Assembly: GCA_964195945.1 (NCBI GenBank)
Contig: CAXMRC010000135.1
Coordinates: forward strand, 62,001-126,000
Source of the DNA: JAAETI01 sp964195945
GTDB lineage: Bacteria > Actinomycetota > Acidimicrobiia > Spongiisociales > UBA5794
Direction: 5' to 3'
DNA length: 64,000 nt
Shown here piece by piece: positions 50,585-57,570 of the stretch. A program made the translations under genes and the position numbers. Position 1 is the stretch's first letter, and the number at the start of each line of letters is the position of its first letter. Under the pieces are notes generated by a model. The model worked only from the letters and a program-made list of their open reading frames with translations, was not told the DNA's origin and did no database searches.

Positions 50585-52678
50585 TTGGCTAATAAGCGCG
50601 TTTACGAGTTGGCACGCGAGCTTGGATTGGAGTCCAAGGACGTGCTGGAGCGCGCCCGCGAACTGGGCCTAGAGGTGAAAACCGCCTCCTCCGGCCTTGA
50701 TGAGGACGCCACCACGCTCGTTGAGAAGTCTTACGAGAAAGTAGCCGAGGCCCCCAAGCCGGCGCCCAAGCCCGAGCCGAAAGCGGCGCCCAAGCCCGAG
50801 CCTCGGCCCGAGCCAACGCCCGCGCCAGCTCCGGCACCTGAGCCGGCACCAGTCATAGAGGCGCCACCAGCCGTAGCTCCCGAACCGACATCAGTCGCCG
50901 ATAGCGATGAGAAGATCATCGCCGTCACCGCGGGAATCACTGTCGCCGAATTCGCAACCGAAATTGGTGAGCGGACCACCGACGTAGTCAAAGAACTCAT
51001 GGGAATGGGCGAAATGGTGCCGGGCGGCGGAACGATTCCGCAACATGCACTTGAGGCCCTCGGCAAGAAATTCGGTTACGAGGTTCTTGTTGACGATAAG
51101 GAAGAGGCCGAAGAAGAGGAAGCCCTGGAGCGTCATCTCGTCGAGTACGAGGATGACGAGGCCAGCCTTCAGCTCCGTCCCCCGGTAGTCACGGTGATGG
51201 GCCACGTTGACCACGGCAAAACGCAGCTGCTCGACACGATCCGCAACACGAACGTCATAGCGGGCGAGGCCGGTGGAATCACGCAACACATCGGTGCCTA
51301 TCAGGTTGAACGCGACGGCAGCACGATCACCTTCCTGGACACCCCTGGGCATGAGGCGTTCACCGCGCTGCGCGCCAGGGGAGCGAATGTCACGGACATC
51401 GCCATCATCGTGGTCGCCGCTAACGATGGAGTTATGCCGCAGACAGCGGAAGCGATCGCCCATGCCCAGGCTGCCGAAGTCCCCATCATCATTGCCATTA
51501 ACAAGATGGATCTCGAAACCGCGGATCCGTATGCAGTTCGTGGTGCGCTGACCCAGCACGGCATCGTCGTTGAGGAACTGGGTGGAGACGTGGTTTCCGC
51601 CGAGATTTCAGCGCTTACCGGCGACGGAGTGGAGGAGCTGCTCGAGATGATCTCGCTTGTCTCCGAGGTCGAAGAATTCAAAGCCAATCCGAACGCTGCC
51701 GCAGTTGGGACCGTCATCGAGAGCCGTCTCGAGGTTGGTCGTGGCCCGGTGGCGACGATCATCGTCCAGCGTGGCACCCTCAAGCAAGGGAGCTCGATTG
51801 TGGCCGGCGGTGTTTCCGGTCGGGTTCGTGCCATGTTCGATGACCAAGAAAGGCCGGTGAAGGCGGCAGGACCGTCGACACCGGTATTGGTCATGGGCTG
51901 GGACGATGTGCCCAGCGCAGGAGACATGTTCGAGGTGGTCAAGAATGACCGCACGGCTCGCAAGCTGGCCGATGAGCGTAAGCACCTGGTTCGTTCCGCT
52001 ACATACATCGTGCCGACGGCAACCCAGCGTCTCGAAACGCTTCTCGAGAATCTGCGGACCGCGGATCACGCGGAGTTGCGAATCATCGTGCGGGCCGACG
52101 CAATGGGCTCGCTGGAGGCGATCCGTGACTCGGTGAAGAAGATCACACGAGAAGACGGCAAAGTCTCGATGATCCAGGGTGCTGTTGGCGGTGTTACCGC
52201 CAACGATGTGATGCTGGCTGAAGCCTCAAATGCGGTCATTTATGGGTTCAACGCACGTCCCGACGCGACCGCTCGCGCCGCCGCCAAAGAGACGGGTATT
52301 GACGTCCGCACGTTCTCGATCATCTACGAACTCCTCGACGACATCGAGGGCCTGCTCCTCGGCGAATTGGCACCGGAAGAGGTTGAGGCATTCCTCGGGG
52401 TCGCCGATGTGCGTGAGGTCTTCAGGGCGCCACGACTCGGCAAGGTCGCCGGCTGTCTCGTCACTGAGGGCGAGATCAACCGCAATGCCAAGGCTCGCGT
52501 CGTACGTGACGGTGTTGTTGTATACCAAGGCCGCATCGTCTCGCTGCGTCGGTTCAAGGACGACGTGCCGACGGTGGCCGCAGGCTTTGAGTGTGGCATT
52601 GGTCTCGATAGCTTCCGCGATGTCAAAGAGGGCGACACGATTGAGTCGTTCGAAGTGCGCGAAATCGCACGCGTCTAG
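50585..52678 (+). CDS. infB: Translation initiation factor IF-2
   Basis: GTPase (697 aa) that places fMet-tRNA on the 30S. N-terminal IF2_N (KRVYELARELGLESKDVLERARELGLEVKTASSG), a Pro/Glu/Ala linker, then a second IF2_N and the G domain: G1 GHVDHGKTQLLD, G2 GGITQHIGAY, G3 DTPGHEAF, G4 NKMDL. C-terminal domains end RDVKEGDTIESFEVREIARV. Start is TTG 50585 after GGAGGTGACAG. It is shorter than most actinobacterial IF-2 because the linker is small. Confidence 0.97.
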   Translation: MANKRVYELARELGLESKDVLERARELGLEVKTASSGLDEDATTLVEKSYEKVAEAPKPAPKPEPKAAPKPEPRPEPTPAPAPAPEPAPVIEAPPAVAPEPTSVADSDEKIIAVTAGITVAEFATEIGERTTDVVKELMGMGEMVPGGGTIPQHALEALGKKFGYEVLVDDKEEAEEEEALERHLVEYEDDEASLQLRPPVVTVMGHVDHGKTQLLDTIRNTNVIAGEAGGITQHIGAYQVERDGSTITFLDTPGHEAFTALRARGANVTDIAIIVVAANDGVMPQTAEAIAHAQAAEVPIIIAINKMDLETADPYAVRGALTQHGIVVEELGGDVVSAEISALTGDGVEELLEMISLVSEVEEFKANPNAAAVGTVIESRLEVGRGPVATIIVQRGTLKQGSSIVAGGVSGRVRAMFDDQERPVKAAGPSTPVLVMGWDDVPSAGDMFEVVKNDRTARKLADERKHLVRSATYIVPTATQRLETLLENLRTADHAELRIIVRADAMGSLEAIRDSVKKITREDGKVSMIQGAVGGVTANDVMLAEASNAVIYGFNARPDATARAAAKETGIDVRTFSIIYELLDDIEGLLLGELAPEEVEAFLGVADVREVFRAPRLGKVAGCLVTEGEINRNAKARVVRDGVVVYQGRIVSLRRFKDDVPTVAAGFECGIGLDSFRDVKEGDTIESFEVREIARV

Positions 52679-52704
52679 AAGGCTGGATCGGTCGGGAGGA
52701 TGTC

Positions 52705-52998
52705 ATGTACGTCGCCGCCCTTCGTCTTGAGCTGCGCATTCGCGACGCCCAGTCGTTGAAGGAGAAGCGTCACGTGATTAAGTCTGTATCGAGCCACGTT
52801 GCACGCACGTTTGGTGTCGCTGTGGCAGAGGTCGATCATCAGGATCTGTGGAATCGAGCCGCGCTCGGGGTGGCGGCAGTGGCGCCGCAGGCGTCACAGC
52901 TGGACCGTATCCTGCATTCGGTAGAACGTCATATGAGAGAACGACACGACATCGAACTGATCGGCGTAAGCGTCAGTCACCTGGAGAAACCGGAATGA
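52705..52998 (+). CDS. DUF503 family protein (YlxP)
   Basis: A 97-residue protein (MYVAALRLELRIRDAQSLKEKRHVIKSVSSHVARTFGVAVAEVDHQDLWNRAALGVAAVA) of the YlxP/DUF503 family, always near infB-rbfA. It is suggested to help ribosome assembly. Its stop overlaps the rbfA start as ATGA. Confidence 0.93.
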   Translation: MYVAALRLELRIRDAQSLKEKRHVIKSVSSHVARTFGVAVAEVDHQDLWNRAALGVAAVAPQASQLDRILHSVERHMRERHDIELIGVSVSHLEKPE

Positions 52999-53357
52999 GC
53001 AAAACCACCTCGCCACGAATGAGGAAGGTAAACGAGTTGCTGCGCGAGGTCATCGCAGAGGAGACAACTGGGCTCAAGGATCCCCGTATTGGTTTTCTCA
53101 CCATCACGGGCGTGGACACTGCACCGAATCTCCGCAACGCCAGGGTCTATTACTCGGTCATTGGCGATGATGAACAACACAAAGAGACGGCTGCCGCGCT
53201 GAAGAGCGCCGCAAAGCGGTTCCAAGCGGTGATCGGGAAGCAAACCCGGCTCAAATACACGCCGGTTCTCGAGTTTTTGGTCGATCCGGCCATTGATGAG
53301 GGGCTGCGCATGGACGTTCTGATTCAGAGTCTCAAAGCCGAAGAGGAGAGCCCGTGA
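52995..53357 (+). CDS. rbfA: Ribosome-binding factor A
   Basis: A 120-residue KH-like 30S maturation factor. Motifs: RMRKVNELLREVIAEETTGLKDPRIGFLTITGVDTAPNLRNARVYYSVIGD and RLKYTPVLEFLVDPAIDEGLRMDVLI. ATG 52995 overlaps ylxP; the stop overlaps the nrnA GTG as GTGA, so three genes are translationally linked. Confidence 0.96.
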   Translation: MSKTTSPRMRKVNELLREVIAEETTGLKDPRIGFLTITGVDTAPNLRNARVYYSVIGDDEQHKETAAALKSAAKRFQAVIGKQTRLKYTPVLEFLVDPAIDEGLRMDVLIQSLKAEEESP

Positions 53358-54313
53358 CAACGTCCCTAGAACAAGCAGCTGCGGCGTTGCGAGCGGCGCA
53401 ATCCATTGTCACGATGGGGCATATAGGCCCCGATGGCGACTCATTGGGTTCCATGCTGGCGATCGCGGGTGCAGCTACTAACGCAGGCAAAAAGGCATAT
53501 GCCACTTTTGGTGAACCGTTCGTTGTCGGAAAGCAGTTCCGATATCTCGATATCAGCACGCTGACGCGACCACTCGACGTTCCGGAAGCCATCGACGTGG
53601 CTGTCGTTGTCGATACATCGGTCCCGCATCGGCTGGGGAGCGCCCTTCCGATTGTGGAGCGGGCCAAGACAGTGATCGTCGTCGATCACCACGTGTCAGG
53701 TGACGGAGAGCTCGGCGACATCCAGGTCATCGATTCAACTGCAGCCGCGGCGGCACAGATTGTCTACCGACTGCTTGTTGAAATGCGTTGGGAGATAACC
53801 AGCGAGATCGCAACGGCCTTGTACACCGGGATTGTCACCGACACCGGCCGGTTCCAGTACGGGGCGACCAGCCCCGAGGTCCATCAGATCACCGCAGTTC
53901 TGCTCGAAGCGGGGGTGAAACCGCCGACGGTTGGTCAACACATCTACGAGGAATCTCCCTTTGGGTACCTCCATGTCGCCGGTGCGGTGCTCGGGCGTGC
54001 CCAGTTGGACGCTGACGCTCGTATCGTCTCATCCGTGCTGTTTCGCGACGATCTGTCCAAAGTGAGCCTCAAGTACGAAGACGCCGATGGGCTGATCGAC
54101 CTAATCAGGATTGCCGAGGAATCGGACGTTGCGTGTCTCCTTCGCGAGATTGGCGACGACAAATTCAAGGGGAGTCTCCGCTCCAGGGGTCGAGTTGATG
54201 TCAGCGCCATTGCTGGCCGTTTCGGCGGAGGTGGCCATCGCAACGCCGCCGGATTCGTCGCCAGCGGGTCGCCAGATTCGATCCTGGCGCGGATCAGGGC
54301 CGATCTACTGTGA
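53354..54313 (+). CDS. nrnA: DHH-family bifunctional oligoribonuclease/PAP phosphatase NrnA
   Basis: A 319-residue DHH/DHHA1 phosphoesterase degrading nanoRNA and 3'-phosphoadenosine phosphate. Metal motifs: GHIGPDGDSLGSMLA, VVDTSVPHRLG, VDHHVSGDGELGD, TGIVTDTGRF; substrate motif GGGGHRNAAGF near the end. Start GTG overlaps rbfA and the stop overlaps truB by 4 bp. Such genes commonly sit between rbfA and truB. Confidence 0.95.
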   Translation: MTTSLEQAAAALRAAQSIVTMGHIGPDGDSLGSMLAIAGAATNAGKKAYATFGEPFVVGKQFRYLDISTLTRPLDVPEAIDVAVVVDTSVPHRLGSALPIVERAKTVIVVDHHVSGDGELGDIQVIDSTAAAAAQIVYRLLVEMRWEITSEIATALYTGIVTDTGRFQYGATSPEVHQITAVLLEAGVKPPTVGQHIYEESPFGYLHVAGAVLGRAQLDADARIVSSVLFRDDLSKVSLKYEDADGLIDLIRIAEESDVACLLREIGDDKFKGSLRSRGRVDVSAIAGRFGGGGHRNAAGFVASGSPDSILARIRADLL

Positions 54314-55215
54314 CCAGCCCGGTCGACGCGGGTTTCTTGTTGATCGACAAGCCGTCGGGCTGGACATCACATGATGTTGTGGCCAAGGTGCGCAATCTGC
54401 TCCGGATGAAGAAAGTTGGACACGCCGGGACGCTCGACCCGATGGCCACCGGTCTTGTGGTTGTAGGGCTGGGTCGGGCTACTCGTCTGCTGAGGTTTGT
54501 ACAGGCCGCGCCCAAGGAATACGTCGCAAAAGCAGTATTTGGGGTTGCCACAGACTCTCTCGATGCTGATGGTGCAATTCTCGAGCGCGCCGAGATGGAT
54601 GTCGCCCAAGCTGAGGTCGAGGCGGTGATGGAGCGATTTGTAGGAACGATCGCTCAGGTTCCGCCCATGGTGTCGGCCCGGAAAGTCGGTGGTCGGAAAC
54701 TCTATGAACTGGCGCGCCAGGGCATTGAGATCGAGCGCGAGGCGCGCGAGATCGACATCTACGACCTCGAACTGATCGACTTCGCACCGTCGCACTACCC
54801 GGAGGTCACCTTCCGTACCGTGTGCAGTACCGGCACCTACATACGGACCCTCGGCGACGACATTGCACAGGCGCTCGGGGGACGAGCCCACTTGAGCGCA
54901 CTGCGGCGGATTCGCAATGGGACACTACATGTCGACGATGCAGTTGGGATAGAGGAACTCGAAGCCGCGACGGCTGCCGGCACCGCACATGAGGTGATCC
55001 TCGCGGCACGTGACGGCCTGCCCGACCTCCCTGAAGCTGTCGTCGGCAACGATGTTGTGGCGGGCGTGAGCAACGGATTGTCCTTCCCGGCCGTGGCGCT
55101 GGGCCGTGCGATACCAGAAGCCGGCCCGGTTCGCATCGTGGACGAAGCCGGACGACTCGCCGCGGTTTATCGCATCCATGAAGGCAAGGCACGGCCAGAG
55201 GTTGTCATAGGATGA
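54310..55215 (+). CDS. truB: tRNA pseudouridine(55) synthase
   Basis: Forms pseudouridine 55 in the T loop (301 aa). Motif I GFLLIDKPSGWTSHDVV, catalytic motif II KVGHAGTLDPMATGLVVVGLGRATRL with the catalytic Asp, motif Y-rich ARQGIEIEREAREI, and CSTGTYIRTLGDDIAQALGGRAHLSALRR. A C-terminal PUA-like region follows. GTG overlaps nrnA; stop overlaps ribF ATG by 4 bp. Confidence 0.96.
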   Translation: MTSPVDAGFLLIDKPSGWTSHDVVAKVRNLLRMKKVGHAGTLDPMATGLVVVGLGRATRLLRFVQAAPKEYVAKAVFGVATDSLDADGAILERAEMDVAQAEVEAVMERFVGTIAQVPPMVSARKVGGRKLYELARQGIEIEREAREIDIYDLELIDFAPSHYPEVTFRTVCSTGTYIRTLGDDIAQALGGRAHLSALRRIRNGTLHVDDAVGIEELEAATAAGTAHEVILAARDGLPDLPEAVVGNDVVAGVSNGLSFPAVALGRAIPEAGPVRIVDEAGRLAAVYRIHEGKARPEVVIG

Positions 55216-56147
55216 GGGTTCTTGAAGGCAACTATCGCAACTGGGAACCCCTCGATCTCCCCACCGCGGTGACCATCGGCGTCTATGACGGGGTGCACCT
55301 CGGTCATCAACAGGTGCTGCAGGCGCTGCGGGTTGGCGGCCTTGCGGTTGTCGTAGTTACGTTCCGCAATCATCCCGTCAGCGTGATTGCGCCCGAGACT
55401 GCACCCAAGCTGCTGACCACGATCGAACAAAGGCTGGAGAAGCTTGCTGATCTCGGGGTGTATGCGACCGCAATTATTGACTTTGACGACGAATTCAGAC
55501 GACTCCCTGCTGAAGAATTCGTCGAGAAACTGCTCGTGGCCACTCTGCGGGCGGAACGGGTCGCGGTAGGTCATGGCTTCCGCTTTGGCCATCGACAACT
55601 CGGTGACGTCTCGTTGCTGCGAGCGCTCGGATCTCTCCACGGCTACGAAGTCGAGGATGTCGACATCCTCGAGGAGGGCGTTCCGGTTCGTTCCACGGTG
55701 ATCCGGGCACTATTGAAGGAGGGTCATGCGATCGCGGCAGGCCGGCTTCTAGGGCGACCGTATCGGCTCGTCGGGACAGTGGTTTCGGGAGATCAGAGAG
55801 GGCGGACCATCGGGTTTCCGACGGCGAACCTAGCGATTGATGAGGGGACGGTTGTGCCCGGTTCGGGCGTCTATGCGGTACGGATCCGAATCGATGGTGA
55901 TGCCTACAACGGTGTGGTGAATATCGGGAGAAGACCGACATTCGGAGGTACAGAGTACGTCGTCGAAGCCCACGCTCTTGATTTCACCGGCGACCTCTAC
56001 GGTCAGGTGATCGGGCTCGACTTCATCGAGAGGCTGCGATCCGAACAGAAGTTCAGTGGCGTGGATGAACTCGTCACGGCGATCGAAGCGGACGTATCGT
56101 CTGCGCGACGACTATTGGAGGACTCTGATGACTCGGATGCAGGTTGA
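55212..56147 (+). CDS. ribF: Bifunctional riboflavin kinase/FAD synthetase
   Basis: A 311-residue enzyme producing FMN and FAD. N-terminal adenylyltransferase: TIGVYDGVHLGHQQVLQAL and GHGFRFGHRQLGDVSLL; C-terminal kinase: GDQRGRTIGFPTANLAIDEG and NIGRRPTFGG. It overlaps truB by ATGA. The flavins would supply EtfAB and dodecin encoded elsewhere in this window. Confidence 0.96.
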   Translation: MRVLEGNYRNWEPLDLPTAVTIGVYDGVHLGHQQVLQALRVGGLAVVVVTFRNHPVSVIAPETAPKLLTTIEQRLEKLADLGVYATAIIDFDDEFRRLPAEEFVEKLLVATLRAERVAVGHGFRFGHRQLGDVSLLRALGSLHGYEVEDVDILEEGVPVRSTVIRALLKEGHAIAAGRLLGRPYRLVGTVVSGDQRGRTIGFPTANLAIDEGTVVPGSGVYAVRIRIDGDAYNGVVNIGRRPTFGGTEYVVEAHALDFTGDLYGQVIGLDFIERLRSEQKFSGVDELVTAIEADVSSARRLLEDSDDSDAG

Positions 56148-56523
56148 ATCAGGTTCGCCGTATGAGAAGCTCTACGGTTTCACACGAGGTCTGCGCCGGG
56201 GGAGAAGGGTCGAGATTGCTGGGACCGCCCCCATTCCGGAGGCGGGCCAAGAGGTAGCATCGACCGCATATGACCAGATGTTGCGCTGTGGCGCGATCGC
56301 CATCACAGCGTTGGAGCAACTAGGAAGCGCAGCGGACGAGGTTGTCCGAACCCGCATGTTCATTACGGACGCCGCCGATGCCGACGCCATCGGTCGCGCT
56401 CACGGCGAATTATTCGGTGCCGCCCGCCCAGTAGCGACGATGGTCGTTGTTGCCGCGTTGCTCGACCCCGCATGGAAAGTCGAGATCGAGGTTGAGGCGT
56501 TGACCGCAGATGATCATGGCTGA
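56128..56523 (+). CDS. RidA (YjgF/YER057c) family protein
   Basis: A 131-residue trimeric enamine/imine deaminase-like protein. Motifs: RRVEIAGTAPIPEAGQEV, QMLRCGAIAITALEQLGSAADEVVRTRMFITD and GAARPVATMVVVAALLDPAWKVEIEVEA. The Arg that binds carboxylates in canonical RidA is retained within RTRMFITD. ATG at 56128 or 56137. It overlaps ribF and the asparaginase-like gene, so all three are coupled. Confidence 0.88.
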   Translation: MTRMQVESGSPYEKLYGFTRGLRRGRRVEIAGTAPIPEAGQEVASTAYDQMLRCGAIAITALEQLGSAADEVVRTRMFITDAADADAIGRAHGELFGAARPVATMVVVAALLDPAWKVEIEVEALTADDHG

Positions 56524-57025
56524 TTTTCGGCTCACCTTGGTCTCGACCGGCGGGACGATTGAAAAGACGTACCAGCCGCGCTCCGGCGAACTACGCAATG
56601 AGACCAGCGTGCTTGACCACATGCTGGCCCAGTTGGAGCTGCCAGAGCTGACCATCGTGCGGATTCGGCTGATGAACAAGGACAGTTTGGAGATGACCGA
56701 GGAGGATCATGCCCGCATTGCTCAGACCGCGCTCGAGGCCGCAGCACAGTGTGACGGTGTAATCGTTGTCCACGGCACCGATCGGTTGGCGGAGAGCGGC
56801 GATGCCATGTGTGGAGGAGGCAAGCCGGCCTCGCCGATAGTCCTTACCGGGGCGATGCGGCCGTACGAGCTCCGTGACACCGATGCGATGCAGAACCTCA
56901 CTGAAGCGCTAGCGACGGTCCGATTGGTTGACCCGGGTGTGTACGTCGCTATCCATAACAAGGTGCTCGCATTCCCTGGTGTCGTGAAAGACAAGACGGC
57001 GGGCACATTCATAGCACTCCAATGA
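56516..57025 (+). CDS. Stand-alone asparaginase N-terminal domain protein
   Basis: 169 residues matching only the first domain of type I/II L-asparaginase: LVSTGGTIEKTY (catalytic Thr), VVHGTDRLAESGDAM (second catalytic Thr-Asp), and VLTGAMRPYELRDTDAMQNL. The roughly 150-residue C-terminal domain is missing and the stop is clean with rpsO following. Similar one-domain proteins occur in other genomes, so this may be a real, separate family. ATG 56516 (or 56510) overlaps the RidA gene. Confidence 0.82.
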   Translation: MADFRLTLVSTGGTIEKTYQPRSGELRNETSVLDHMLAQLELPELTIVRIRLMNKDSLEMTEEDHARIAQTALEAAAQCDGVIVVHGTDRLAESGDAMCGGGKPASPIVLTGAMRPYELRDTDAMQNLTEALATVRLVDPGVYVAIHNKVLAFPGVVKDKTAGTFIALQ

Positions 57026-57065
57026 TCTGACCACCACGGCGATTTCCCAAGAGCCACGGACGTGT

Positions 57066-57071
57066 TACAAT
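57066..57071 (+). promoter_or_regulatory. rpsO -10-like box
   Basis: TACAAT, the best -10 match in this part of the window, lies about 50 nt before the rpsO GTG. AAAGGAAA is the ribosome site. The -35 region (TTTCCC) is weak. Confidence 0.45.
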
Positions 57072-57120
57072 TCTCGTCGGACGTTCGTCCGCGCTTTCTT
57101 TTCTCAAAGGAAACTTCTGC

Positions 57121-57378
57121 GTGAAAGACACGAAGACGATTATCGAAGAACATGGGCTGCACGACTCGGATACGGGTTCGCCCGAGGTTCAGGTCGCGCT
57201 GCTCACCGAGCGCATCAGCCACCTCACCGAGCACTTGAAGGTCAATAAGAAGGACCATCACAGCCGGCGAGGATTGTTGATGATGGTCGGCAAGCGCCGA
57301 CGACTTCTCAAGTACCTCAGGAATCAGGATGTCGAAAGGTATCGAAGCCTGATCGCCAGTCTTGGCCTGAGGCGATAG
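57121..57378 (+). CDS. rpsO: 30S ribosomal protein S15
   Basis: S15 (85 aa) binds 16S rRNA helix 22. DTGSPEVQVALLTERISHLTEHLKVNKKDHHSRRGLLMMVGKRRRLLKYL is a full match; it ends SLGLRR. GTG start. Followed by a hairpin and pnp; S15 and PNPase genes are neighbours in most bacteria. Confidence 0.97.
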   Translation: MKDTKTIIEEHGLHDSDTGSPEVQVALLTERISHLTEHLKVNKKDHHSRRGLLMMVGKRRRLLKYLRNQDVERYRSLIASLGLRR

Positions 57379-57390
57379 AGAACTCCGGAG

Positions 57391-57407
57391 GGCGGCCTTG
57401 GGCCGCC
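57391..57407 (+). terminator. Hairpin after rpsO
   Basis: GGCGGCC-TTG-GGCCGCC, a perfect 7-bp stem followed by TTCTGC with only a short T run. It is probably a partial terminator or an RNA-processing site between rpsO and pnp. Confidence 0.6.
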
Positions 57408-57425
57408 TTCTGCATGTTCTCGAAC

Positions 57426-57532
57426 GGGAACGTAAGTTCCCGATACAACCACAGCGGGTGAGTGCACTCAGTTGTCAGTGGTCGGGTTTCGCCAAACTGT
57501 AGGAACCTACACGCTCCGAATTCCGACCACTG
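57426..57532 (+). promoter_or_regulatory. Structured pnp leader
   Basis: GGGAAC-GTAA-GTTCCC (57426-57441) is followed by a long stem: CAGTGGTCGG (57476-57485) pairs perfectly with CCGACCACTG (57523-57532), enclosing TGTAGG-AA-CCTACA (57498-57511). A long leader duplex like this is cut by RNase III in the known E. coli pnp autoregulation; a similar control is inferred here. Confidence 0.55.
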
Positions 57533-57570
57533 CCAATTGTTCGCCCTCCCCCATATCTAAGGAGACGCGC

